Assembly (NCBI RefSeq): GCF_014647255.1
Contig: NZ_BMOV01000002.1
Location: forward strand, 1-64,000
DNA: 64,000 bases
Direction of reading: 5' to 3'
Origin: Iodidimonas muriae
GTDB lineage: Bacteria > Pseudomonadota > Alphaproteobacteria > Sphingomonadales > Rhodothalassiaceae
In this document: piece after piece, positions 8,179-15,714 of the stretch
Layout: every line of letters begins with the position of its first letter
Position numbering within the stretch: the stretch's first letter is position 1
Translations under genes and position numbers: made by a program
Notes under the pieces: generated by a model
The model's database searches: none
What the model was told of the DNA's origin: nothing
Seen by the model: only the letters and a program-made list of their open reading frames with translations

Positions 8179-9339
8179 GTGCACATCCTGTCTGTCATTG
8201 GCACGCGCCCAGAAGCTATCAAACTTGCTCCCCTCATTCTGGAGTTCGAGCAAAAACGTGACATCACGCACAGCTTGTGCCTGACGGGGCAACACCGGGA
8301 TTTGGTGCAGCCGGTGTTGCAACAATTTGGCCTTAAAAGCACATATGACCTGAACCTGATGGCTCCCGAACAAAGCCTTGCCGCGCTCACCGCGGCCATT
8401 CTTGACGGGCTGTCGAATATATTGGATGCGGAACAACCCGATTGGCTGGTGGTGCAAGGCGATACCAGCAGCGCCTTTGCAGCAGCATTGGCCGGATTTT
8501 ATGCGGCCATTCCCGTTTTGCATGTGGAAAGCGGCTTGCGCAGCCACGACCCGCTCAACCCTTGGCCCGAAGAAGCCCATCGGCGCATGATTTCCCCCAT
8601 CGCAACGCTTCACGCGGCGCCGACGGCGGCGGCGGCCTTGAGTCTGGAGCGGGAAGGCATCGCCAGAGAGAACATTCTGATCAGCGGCAATAGTGGCATT
8701 GATGCTTTGCATAAAATGTGCGTGCGGCTGGATCAGGATGCGGATCTTTTAGCCCGGACACAGGCGCAATTGCCGCTTTCCCGGCCAGACAAACGGTTGA
8801 TTTTTGTCACCTGCCACCGGCGAGAACAGCGGGCAGAACGCTTGCAAGGCTTGGCGCGGGCCTTGATACACCTTGCTGCACGGGGCGATGTGGACATTAT
8901 CTTGCCCACCCACCCTTCTCCGCAAGTGCACAGCCCGTTGCATTCGGCCTTAGATGGGAAGGCCGGTATAGCTCTGGTGCCGCCTTTGGATTATGCGGCA
9001 ACAGTCTGCCTGTTGCGTACCTGCCATTTTGTGATCTCGGACAGCGGCGGCTTGCAAGAAGAAGCGCCATCATTGGGCAAGCCGATCCTTGTGCTGCGCG
9101 ATGTTACAGAACGACAAGAAGCGGTGGATGCCGGCGCGGCAATTCTTGTGGGGCAATCGGAAGAGCGCATTTTGACCCAGGCCAATCGCCTGCTGGATCA
9201 CCCGACCTATTATGCAGGCATGGCCCGACTGCGCAAATTGTTCGGCGATGGTAAAGCCAGTGCGCGAATCGTCGAGCACCTGATGACGCATCATAAAAAT
9301 ACGCACGTAGCCCAACGCACTCGTCACCACCAATCTTGA
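8179..9339 (+). CDS. wecB: UDP-N-acetylglucosamine 2-epimerase (non-hydrolysing)
   Basis: Converts UDP-GlcNAc to UDP-ManNAc, a precursor of surface polysaccharides. Family motifs are VIGTRPEAIKLAPLI at the N-terminus, LHVESGLRSHD followed by PEEAHRRMI (the catalytic region), and SDSGGLQEEAPSLGKPILVLRD near residue 290. I chose the GTG at 8179, which gives MHILSVIGTRPEAIK, exactly the usual N-terminus. An ATG at 8158 and a GTG at 8119 are in frame but would add residues not seen in the family. It follows glmS after 134 bp on the same strand, so glmU, glmS and wecB form a UDP-amino-sugar supply module. No glycosyltransferase or ManNAc dehydrogenase gene is nearby. Confidence 0.9.
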   Translation: MHILSVIGTRPEAIKLAPLILEFEQKRDITHSLCLTGQHRDLVQPVLQQFGLKSTYDLNLMAPEQSLAALTAAILDGLSNILDAEQPDWLVVQGDTSSAFAAALAGFYAAIPVLHVESGLRSHDPLNPWPEEAHRRMISPIATLHAAPTAAAALSLEREGIARENILISGNSGIDALHKMCVRLDQDADLLARTQAQLPLSRPDKRLIFVTCHRREQRAERLQGLARALIHLAARGDVDIILPTHPSPQVHSPLHSALDGKAGIALVPPLDYAATVCLLRTCHFVISDSGGLQEEAPSLGKPILVLRDVTERQEAVDAGAAILVGQSEERILTQANRLLDHPTYYAGMARLRKLFGDGKASARIVEHLMTHHKNTHVAQRTRHHQS

Positions 9340-9357
9340 AACCCGACCCACGGAAAC

Positions 9358-9398
9358 GATCAGGTGATGGCCGCAAACCATCAACGGTCCACCTGATC
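9358..9398. repeat. Nested inverted repeat downstream of wecB
   Basis: GATCAGGTG (9358-9366) and CACCTGATC (9390-9398) are perfect 9-bp arms. Inside them GATGG and CCATC form a second stem with a 7-nt loop. There is no T-run, so it is not a standard intrinsic terminator; it may be a 3'-end stabilising hairpin or a rho-dependent stop for wecB. Confidence 0.5.
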
Positions 9399-9442
9399 TG
9401 ATTTGTGCTTCTTGATGAAAAAGACGAAAACCGCTTCAAAAC

Positions 9443-9464
9443 AAAAAAGGCCCCCACTGGGACC
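9443..9464 (-). terminator. Intrinsic terminator of tRNA-Ser
   Basis: On the minus strand GGTCCC-AGTG-GGGGCC is followed by TTTTTT, about 25 bp downstream of the tRNA-Ser gene. Stem and T-run are typical of a tRNA transcript terminator. Confidence 0.75.
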
Positions 9465-9489
9465 TTATCTCGGGTTCTTGAATGATAAC

Positions 9490-9579
9490 TGGCGGAGCGG
9501 GAGGGATTCGAACCCTCGAGGGGCTTACACCCCAACACGCTTTCCAGGCGTGCGCCTTAAACCGCTCGGCCACCGCTCC
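9490..9579 (-). tRNA. tRNA-Ser (anticodon GGA)
   Basis: A class II tRNA with a long variable arm. The acceptor stem is GGAGCGG/CCGCTCC, the anticodon loop CTGGAAA holds GGA, the T-loop is GTTCGAATC and CCA is encoded. The 268 bp between its 5' end and the next gene are AT-rich and hold no other gene that I can support. Confidence 0.95.
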
Positions 9580-9847
9580 GCAAAGCCCGCCAGCGTCTCT
9601 CTGCCAGCGGATTGCCGCGCACTATAGTGGTTCATCGCCGCAACGCAAGTCTGCAAATTCACTATTGGTAAATTCCTTGGCCGGAAGGCCCAACAAAGCC
9701 CGAAAGGTTAAATTTTATTAAGTATATTCCTTAAATGCAGTTTTACGAATCCTCCTTAATCTAGCTCATGCGTAGGAACAAAAGGGGCAAAATGCCTGAC
9801 AGAAGCTCCCTTCGCCTAAAAAATGTGCACGAAGAAAGGCAGAAAGC

Positions 9848-10219
9848 ATGAGACCATCATTCAAGGGGCTGATCTTGGGCCTCACCGCGGGAGTTGTGAT
9901 GGCGGCCGGGGCAACGGGTGCCAATGCTGCAGACGCTACCAGCTGGAAACGATCCATCGCCAAGGTTGTCGCCCAAAAGCAGGTTTATCCACGATCCGCC
10001 TTGCGCCGCGAAATTGAAGGCAGCGCCCGTGTGAAAGTAACCATCGACCGCGATGGCAAAATCGCCAATTTTGAAATGTTGGAAGACACCGGCCATGAAG
10101 TGTTGAACCGGGAAGTGCCCAAGCTGATGGAGCGAATCAATCCGCTTCCGACCCCTCCCTCTGATCTGAGCGATGCGGAATTGACATTTATTCTGCCGCT
10201 ATCATGGGTACTGCGCTAA
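9848..10219 (+). CDS. Exported TonB C-terminal domain protein
   Basis: A 123-residue protein with a signal peptide (residues 1-27: a basic start, a hydrophobic GLILGLTAGVVMAAGA stretch and an ANA-A cleavage site), followed directly by a TonB C-terminal fold: YPRSALRREIEGSARVKVTIDRDGKIANFEMLEDTG. Canonical TonB has an N-terminal membrane anchor and a Pro-rich spacer. Both are absent here, and no exbB/exbD genes lie nearby, so this is a stand-alone periplasmic TonB-like domain of unknown role. It may bind an outer-membrane receptor TonB box, but that is inference. The start is supported by an AAAGGCAGAAAGC ribosome-binding region. An intrinsic terminator follows. Confidence 0.8.
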   Translation: MRPSFKGLILGLTAGVVMAAGATGANAADATSWKRSIAKVVAQKQVYPRSALRREIEGSARVKVTIDRDGKIANFEMLEDTGHEVLNREVPKLMERINPLPTPPSDLSDAELTFILPLSWVLR

Positions 10220-10249
10220 ACGCTCTTATCATATAGAATCACTAAAAAT

Positions 10250-10273
10250 GGCACCGTCTTCGGTGCCTTTTTT
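10250..10273 (+). terminator. Intrinsic terminator
   Basis: GGCACCG-TCTT-CGGTGCC followed by TTTTTT, about 30 bp after the TonB-domain gene: a textbook rho-independent terminator. Confidence 0.9.
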
Positions 10274-10305
10274 ATTTATGACCGGCGGCCTCATCCGGAA
10301 CCTGT

Positions 10306-10626
10306 TCAATTAGGTGAAGACATCTTCATCAGCAGCAGGCCAGAAACAATCAACAAAGCAGCAATAACCCGCCCGGCATTGACCTGTTCACCCAAAACGG
10401 TAATGCCAACAAGAAAGGCGCCCACGGCCCCAATGCCTGTCCAGATGGTATAAGCGGTGCTCAGCGGCAAAGCCTTCAAAGACAAGGAAAGAAGCCAGAA
10501 GCTGGCAATCATCGAAACAACCATCAAAATGCTGGGAACAAGCAGCGTGAAGCCTTGGGATTGCTTCATAAAATAGGACCACACCACTTCAAACAAACCG
10601 GCAAAAAACAAAAAAATCCACGCCAT
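10306..10626 (-). CDS. sugE: SMR family efflux protein, SugE/Gdx type
   Basis: A 106-residue protein of four transmembrane helices, the small-multidrug-resistance size. The conserved substrate and proton-coupling glutamate is Glu13 (AGLFEVVW). The helix-3 pattern STAYTIWTGIGAVGAFLVGI matches the SugE subtype, now known in several bacteria as a guanidinium exporter (Gdx). QacE-type members differ there. It probably acts as an antiparallel dimer in the inner membrane, exchanging substrate for protons. A short GC-rich hairpin (10645-10660) lies 20 nt before the start, and AGGGA serves as the ribosome-binding site. No guanidine riboswitch could be recognised upstream, so the guanidinium assignment rests on family resemblance only. 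Confidence 0.85.
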   Translation of the reverse strand: MAWIFLFFAGLFEVVWSYFMKQSQGFTLLVPSILMVVSMIASFWLLSLSLKALPLSTAYTIWTGIGAVGAFLVGITVLGEQVNAGRVIAALLIVSGLLLMKMSSPN

Positions 10627-10917
10627 GATGATCCCTTATATAATGCCGGGCTGTCCCGGTCGTTGCGGCCCGAAAATGAAAACGAGCGTGGCCTCTATGC
10701 TTTGACCCACCAGCAAAAACAACAGATTTTCGGTAGAAAAGTCCGCATTCCTTGCCGTTGGACTTTATGAGTATCAAGAGCAGCGGCAGACATAAGCGTC
10801 CCCGACTCATCCCTTTTTAAAAAGTTAACTAATTATTAAAATTTTAACTTTCTTGGCCATTGGAATTTTGCTAAATAACAAAATATGGCGTTATTAATAA
10901 AAGAGGGGATTTGTGCC

Positions 10918-13311
10918 ATGCGTAGACGCTTCAGCCGGTGGGCCACGGCAACTATAGCCATATTTGCGGTGATGCAGCCCGCTTGGGCGACGCCATTTAT
11001 CAATGAATTCCATTATGACAATGTCGGCACCGATACCGGTGAATTCATTGAAATTGCCGGGCTGGCAGGCACCGACCTGACCGGTTGGACCCTGCAACTA
11101 TACAATGGCAATGGCGGGGCGCTTTACAACACCTTCAATCTAAGTGGCACTTTAACGGATCAGGCCAATGGTTTTGGCTTTCAAACGGTCAGCGGCCCGT
11201 CCAATTCCATCCAGAATGGAAGTCCCGATGGCATCGCTCTTGTGGATAACACCAATACCGTCATCCAATTCCTTAGCTATGAAGGCAGCTTCACTGCGAC
11301 CAATGGAGCAGCCAATGGCCTTACCAGCACCGATATCGGTGTGCGGGAAACCAGCTCTACGCCGGTCGGTTTTTCCCTGCAATTAACCGGAAATATCACT
11401 ACCGATTCTTCGGGCAATGTAACCTCTGACTTTACATGGGCCGCTCCGGCAGCGCAAACCGCTGGGGCCGCAAATATCGGCCAAACCTTCAATGGTGCCG
11501 GCGGTGGTGATTCCGGCGGTGGCGACACCGGTGGCGGCAATGGCGGAACCGACGCAACAGTCGCCGCAATTTATGAGATCCAGGGCGCAAGCCACGGCTC
11601 GGCCTTTGATGGCCAGTTGGTTGAGACCAGCGGCATTGTTACCGCCATCGCCAGCAATGGCTTTTATGTTCAGGATGCAAATGGTGATGGCAATGATGCC
11701 ACATCCGATGCCATTTTTGTGTTCACTGGCGGCACGCCAACCGTCGCCATTGGCGACGATGTGTCCATCACCGGCACGGTCGATGAATTCACGCCCGGTG
11801 GCGCCTCTTCCGGCAATCTCTCCATCACTGAAATCACCTCTCCAACAATCACGGTTGCCTCTTCGGGCAACTCTTTGCCGCCTGCGGTGATTATTGGATC
11901 GGCCGGACGGACGCCTCCCACATCAAGCATCGATAGCGACAATTTTGCCGCCTTCAATCCCAATGAAGATGGCATCGATTTTTATGAAAGCCTCGAGGGC
12001 ATGCGGGTCACCATTTCCGACGCGCAAGCGGTCGCCCCCACCAATAATTTCGGCGAAATTTATGTGGTGGCCGATGCCGGTGCCGATGCCACGGGCATGA
12101 ATGACCGGGGCGGCATTACCATTTCCGATGGTGATTTGAACCCTGAGCGCTTGCAGATTGATGACAGCTTGTTAACGGGCAATTCTCCTGATGTGCAAAT
12201 CGGCGACGGTTTGGGGGATGTGACCGGCGTGATCGGCTATAGCTTCGGGAATTTCGAACTTTTGCCAACCGATGCCCCCACCGTAACGGCGGGTGGCCTT
12301 GTGGCAGAAACCACCAGCATCCCCGTTGAGGATGATCGTTTGACGGTGGCCAGCTTCAATGTGGAAAATCTGTCGGCCCAAAGCGGGGACGACAAATTCG
12401 CAGCCCTTGCCCAGCAGATCGTTGACGGTCTGCGCAGCCCCGACGTGATTGGCCTGCAAGAAATTCAGGATAATAGCGGCCCGACCAATGACGGGGTGAC
12501 CGATGCCTCCCAGACCTATCAGGCATTAATCGACGCCATTGTGGCTTTGGGCGGTCCGCAATATGCCTTTGCCGATGTTGCCCCTGCTGACGGCACCAGC
12601 GGTGGCCAACCGGGCGGCAATATCCGCACAGGCTTCCTTTATAATCCTGATCGCGTCGATCTGGTGCCCGGATCGGTCATGGCCGTGCCCGGTGCCGATA
12701 CGGATGCCGCCTTCAACAATTCCCGCCAGCCATTGGTTGCCACCTTCGTTTTCAACGGGCAGGAAGTGACCATCGTCAATAATCACTTCCGGTCCAAAGG
12801 TGGCTCGGACCCGTTGTTCGGCTCAGTTCAGCCTCCCGCCAATGGTGGAGAAGACGCCCGCACAGCCCAAGCGCAGTTCGTTCATGATTTCATCCAGGGA
12901 TTGCTGGCCCTCAACCCCACAGCCAATGTCATTGCCTTGGGGGATTTGAACGAGTTCGCTTTCTTGCCACCTTTGCAAGCGCTGGCTGGTTTGGGCCTTG
13001 ATCAAATCCTGACCGATCTGGCGTCCCTATTGGCGGCCGAGGAGCGCTATAGCTTCATCTTTGAAGGCAATAGCCAATTGCTGGATCATATTTTCGTCAC
13101 GGACAATCTGCTCAGTGCCGATGTGCTGTTTGATATCGTGCATATGAATGCGGAATTCCTGAATGCCTTCACCGACCATGATCCGCTCTTGGCCAGCTTC
13201 TTGCTGCCCGCACTGGCTGTGCCGGTTCCGCCTGCCCTGTTGTTGCTTTTGATGGGTCTGGCGCTGTTTGCAGCCTTACAACGCAAGCGTTTGGTGATGG
13301 TAAAAGGCTGA
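10918..13311 (+). CDS. Secreted nuclease: lamin-tail domain + OB-like + endonuclease/exonuclease/phosphatase domain
   Basis: A 797-residue exported protein resembling ExeM/YhcR-type extracellular nucleases. In order: a signal peptide (1-30, ending QPAWA), a lamin-tail domain (FINEFHYDNVGTDTGEFIEIAG), a Gly/Asp/Ser-rich linker (about 191-210), an OB-fold-like region, and a C-terminal endonuclease/exonuclease/phosphatase domain. The last keeps its metal and catalytic motifs: VASFNVENL, GLQEIQD, NNHFRSKG, LGDLNEF, DHIFV and FTDHDP. The tail VPVPPALLLLLMGLALFAAL followed by RKR looks like a PEP-CTERM sorting signal. It likely degrades extracellular DNA. The start at 10918 has an AGAGGGG site 8 nt upstream; an ATG at 10885 lacks one. 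Confidence 0.88.
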   Translation: MRRRFSRWATATIAIFAVMQPAWATPFINEFHYDNVGTDTGEFIEIAGLAGTDLTGWTLQLYNGNGGALYNTFNLSGTLTDQANGFGFQTVSGPSNSIQNGSPDGIALVDNTNTVIQFLSYEGSFTATNGAANGLTSTDIGVRETSSTPVGFSLQLTGNITTDSSGNVTSDFTWAAPAAQTAGAANIGQTFNGAGGGDSGGGDTGGGNGGTDATVAAIYEIQGASHGSAFDGQLVETSGIVTAIASNGFYVQDANGDGNDATSDAIFVFTGGTPTVAIGDDVSITGTVDEFTPGGASSGNLSITEITSPTITVASSGNSLPPAVIIGSAGRTPPTSSIDSDNFAAFNPNEDGIDFYESLEGMRVTISDAQAVAPTNNFGEIYVVADAGADATGMNDRGGITISDGDLNPERLQIDDSLLTGNSPDVQIGDGLGDVTGVIGYSFGNFELLPTDAPTVTAGGLVAETTSIPVEDDRLTVASFNVENLSAQSGDDKFAALAQQIVDGLRSPDVIGLQEIQDNSGPTNDGVTDASQTYQALIDAIVALGGPQYAFADVAPADGTSGGQPGGNIRTGFLYNPDRVDLVPGSVMAVPGADTDAAFNNSRQPLVATFVFNGQEVTIVNNHFRSKGGSDPLFGSVQPPANGGEDARTAQAQFVHDFIQGLLALNPTANVIALGDLNEFAFLPPLQALAGLGLDQILTDLASLLAAEERYSFIFEGNSQLLDHIFVTDNLLSADVLFDIVHMNAEFLNAFTDHDPLLASFLLPALAVPVPPALLLLLMGLALFAALQRKRLVMVKG

Positions 13312-13338
13312 CATCTTTTCTCCATTCGCTATTCTTTT

Positions 13339-13372
13339 GGCAGGAGCGGTTCCGTCGCTCCTGCCCTTTTTT
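13339..13372 (+). terminator. Intrinsic terminator after the secreted nuclease
   Basis: GGCAGGAGCG and CGCTCCTGCC make a 10-bp perfect stem with a 7-nt loop, then C and TTTTTT. It separates the nuclease from the next gene, whose start lies only 19 bp further on. Confidence 0.92.
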
Positions 13373-13390
13373 CAATTGCAGGATAGGATC

Positions 13391-13984
13391 ATGGCCCTCT
13401 GTCGGATCGCGATATTTACACTCTCTTTTTGCATGCTTGCGCTGGCGCCAAAGGCTCAGGCGGGGGACAGGGACGGCAATTTTGCCATCAAAGGTGTGGG
13501 ACTGGCCCCGTGCGCCGATTATCTTGTGGCATTGGAAGCCAACGATCCCCGCTTGCCCATGTTTCTGGGCTGGGTATCTGGCTATCTCACCTCGTTCAAT
13601 CAATATGAACCCAACACCTATGACATCGTCGATTGGCAGTCCGATGCTTATATAATGCAGTCCCTGCGCGGGTTCTGCGCAGCCAATAAAGAGCGCCGGT
13701 TTTTCGAAGCCGCATATCAAATGGCGCAAAGCCTGAAAGACACGCGGGTAAACAGCGAAAGCCCCTTGGTGATTGTTGAAGGACCAAGCGGCCCCATCCG
13801 GCTTTATCGCTCTACCCTTGATGAGGTACGCGCGGCTTTGGAAAGCCAAGGATTTCTGGATGAGCAAGCCCATGGCCGGGATGCCTTGATGCGGGCTTTG
13901 ACGGATTATCAAAATGCCAATGGCCTGAAAGCCACCGGCGCACCGGACAATCCCACGCTTTATGCGCTTTTGGTCAATCGTTAA
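13391..13984 (+). CDS. Secreted Cys-containing protein with C-terminal PG-binding-like region (paralog A)
   Basis: A 197-residue protein with a signal peptide (1-24, ending KAQA). The mature part has FAIKGVGLAPCADYL, then GWVSGYLTSFNQ, TYDIVDWQ and RGFC: a small two-cysteine module that recalls HdeA/Rap1a-type periplasmic domains. The C-terminal 60 residues (VRAALESQGFLDE, then LTDYQNANGLKATGAPDNPT) look like a diverged peptidoglycan_binding_1 domain. A clear paralog is encoded at 62864-63490 with the same order of motifs. Function unknown; a periplasmic or cell-wall-associated role is inferred from the signal peptide and C-terminal domain. The start at 13391 puts the signal peptide at the N-terminus; an in-frame ATG at 13337 lies inside the preceding terminator and is unlikely. 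Confidence 0.75.
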   Translation: MALCRIAIFTLSFCMLALAPKAQAGDRDGNFAIKGVGLAPCADYLVALEANDPRLPMFLGWVSGYLTSFNQYEPNTYDIVDWQSDAYIMQSLRGFCAANKERRFFEAAYQMAQSLKDTRVNSESPLVIVEGPSGPIRLYRSTLDEVRAALESQGFLDEQAHGRDALMRALTDYQNANGLKATGAPDNPTLYALLVNR

Positions 13985-14005
13985 GATATCGGGTCTAAAG
14001 GAGGC

Positions 14006-14581
14006 TCATGGAAAGGCAGCGCATGGGCCGCCGTCGCGGCAGCCCGCCTCCAAATAGCCTTTCAGGCGCCCGCTCAGGAAATGCGCCCACACACCCTTGA
14101 GCGCCATATCCCAGCCATCCTGATAGACGCCGGAGACAGAAAGACGGGCTGTCAGTATCGCGCTGTCCTTCGTGTCTCCCGGCTGCAGTTCCCATATGGT
14201 GATGATCGTCACCGCATGGCCGTTAAACCCCAGCGGGCCATCCAACACCAGCCGCTTTTCTTCCTCGGCATAGATCACCCGCGCATGCACCACGCCGTTT
14301 TGACCCGCTTCATCAAAATATTCGTAAAAGGCTCCGCCGGGCTGCGCCTTGATGAAGAGCCGCGCCGGGGTGTCTGCAAAACTATGATCCCACCACCCAC
14401 TGATATCATTGGTAATAGCCGCCCACACTTCGGATGTCGATGCAGGCAACTCCACTTGATGGCTCAATGAAAAGGCCCGACTTTCCAGCTTTGTCACACG
14501 GGTTTCATCTGCGCCGCTTTGCGCCTTAGCTGTCGTGGCCAAAACACTGAAAAACATCAAGGCAAGAAAGCGATATCGCAT
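14006..14581 (-). CDS. Exported START-like (SRPBCC) domain protein
   Basis: A 191-residue protein. MRYRFLALMFFSVLATTAKA is a signal peptide with AKA-Q cleavage. The rest is a SRPBCC/START-like fold: LSHQVELPASTSEVWAAITN, then GWWDHSF, GGAFYEYFD and a C-terminal helix GWDMALKGVWAHFL. Proteins of this fold bind hydrophobic ligands, but an exported member is unusual and no ligand can be inferred. It is convergent with paralog A, with 21 bp between the stops. I chose the ATG at 14581 because it places the signal peptide first; the frame is open to 14623. Confidence 0.75.
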   Translation of the reverse strand: MRYRFLALMFFSVLATTAKAQSGADETRVTKLESRAFSLSHQVELPASTSEVWAAITNDISGWWDHSFADTPARLFIKAQPGGAFYEYFDEAGQNGVVHARVIYAEEEKRLVLDGPLGFNGHAVTIITIWELQPGDTKDSAILTARLSVSGVYQDGWDMALKGVWAHFLSGRLKGYLEAGCRDGGPCAAFP

Positions 14582-14725
14582 GAAATGATCTTTCGCGAGG
14601 GAGGAGGACGACACAGCGGCCAATCCAGCTTTTCATATTGGTCGATGAGGTGCAATATCCTCTTGCGAAGAGTAGCTGAGATGCTTATTGTCCGCCCCGC
14701 TTCACCTATCGAAGCCATCCTTTAA

Positions 14726-14801
14726 GGGGCCGTAGCTCAGTTGGGAGAGCGCAGCAATCGCACTGCTGAGGTCAGGGGTTCGATTCCCCTCGGCTCCACC
14801 A
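14726..14801 (+). tRNA. tRNA-Ala (anticodon CGC)
   Basis: The acceptor stem GGGGCCG/CGGCTCC contains one G-T pair. The anticodon stem CAGCA/TGCTG encloses loop ATCGCAC with anticodon CGC, the T-loop is GTTCGATTC, and CCA is encoded. It lies directly upstream of a 298 bp stretch that holds only a short palindromic repeat, then a DUF1353 gene. Confidence 0.93.
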
Positions 14802-14993
14802 TTCCCTAGCGGGAAAGGCATTTTGGAAAAAAGGCCGTTTCAGGTCAATCCGCTTCCCCCGCTCGTCATTTTTAACTGGTCCCGCTCCGCTCGACCCGAA
14901 GCCGTCATGATCGCCGGTGTTGGGGTCGATGCTCACATGGACCGTACTCAAGGCTGTGGGCCCACCGTCATTCCCACACACCCTCGCGTCATT

Positions 14994-15010
14994 CCCGGAC
15001 TTGATCCGGG
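14994..15010. repeat. Alphaproteobacterial-type intergenic palindrome
   Basis: CCCGGA-CTTGA-TCCGGG lies in the context GTCATT...GCTCCAG. Elements of this form (GTCATTCCCGG...CCGGG) are dispersed in many copies in alphaproteobacterial genomes. Only one copy was noticed in this window, so repeat status comes from general knowledge, not from copies seen here. Confidence 0.5.
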
Positions 15011-15099
15011 GCTCCAGTTCTTCCTTTATCAAAGGCAGCAACAGGGCCACTCTATACGCTCGAATCATGTCCACCTGAGAAAGGGGAAGGGAGAGAGGC

Positions 15100-15648
15100 A
15101 TGTCCGTTGACACGCCGCGCTATGTCACGCCGATCATCGCAGACCCCTATCCAAACGGTCCGTGGCAAGAGATCACCAATTTCCGCTATTTAACGCCTTT
15201 GCATCTCTATCGGGCGCGGCGGGGCATCCCTTTCGGAACCGCCATGCGAGGGGCCGATTATGTGGTGGCACAGCCTTATCGCATTGCCATAGATATAGAC
15301 GGCATCACCAAAAACATCACCGTTCCCGCAGGAATGCTGACCGATCTTGCTTCGGTGCCAAGCTTTGCACGGGCTGTTGCCGGGCGCGTTGGACGGCATC
15401 TGGAAGCCTCGATCGTCCATGATTTTCTATATATTGCCTGGCAGGATCTGCCCAACCGGTCACCGGAAAAACGCGACCGGAAATATGCCGACCTGATATT
15501 GGATCAAGGCATGAAAGCGGCCCAAAGCCGGGTCCGGATGCCCATTTTCCGGGCGGTGCGCCTGTTTGGTTGGGGCGTTTATAAAAAGCCGGACAATCCG
15601 CGCTATATCGACACCGATGATATCGAGCCCGGCCCCGCGATTATATGA
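15100..15648 (+). CDS. DUF1353 family protein
   Basis: A 182-residue soluble protein. The DUF1353 hallmark is the segment NITVPAGMLTDLASVPSFAR followed by HDFLYIAW and a helical region with RDRKYADLILDQGMKAA. Family members are common in phages and gene-transfer-agent-like regions and have no settled function. A strong GAGAGAGG ribosome-binding site precedes the ATG. There are no other phage genes around it, but tRNA-Ala lies 300 bp upstream, so it could be a relic of a tRNA-targeted element. It is convergent with hmp. Confidence 0.75.
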   Translation: MSVDTPRYVTPIIADPYPNGPWQEITNFRYLTPLHLYRARRGIPFGTAMRGADYVVAQPYRIAIDIDGITKNITVPAGMLTDLASVPSFARAVAGRVGRHLEASIVHDFLYIAWQDLPNRSPEKRDRKYADLILDQGMKAAQSRVRMPIFRAVRLFGWGVYKKPDNPRYIDTDDIEPGPAII

Positions 15649-15655
15649 CGATAGC

Positions 15656-15694
15656 GCCCTGTCACCCGCGAACATATGTCGAAGATGACAGGGC
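15656..15694. terminator. Inverted repeat between convergent genes
   Basis: GCCCTGTCA (15656-15664) and TGACAGGGC (15686-15694) are perfect 9-bp arms in the 66 bp between the DUF1353 and hmp stops. There is no T-run on either strand; a two-way transcription stop is possible but weakly supported. Confidence 0.35.
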
Positions 15695-15714
15695 TGGTGA
15701 AACGACTCACCCGT

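Noticed and set aside
10627-10880. Guanidine riboswitch upstream of sugE
   Set aside because: None of the conserved guanidine-I, -II or -III elements could be found. The only structure is a short hairpin with loop ACAG, which does not match the ACGR loops of guanidine-II.
14802-15099. Prophage attachment region between tRNA-Ala and DUF1353
   Set aside because: No duplicated tRNA 3' end, integrase or other phage gene was seen; kept only as a weak hypothesis under findings.
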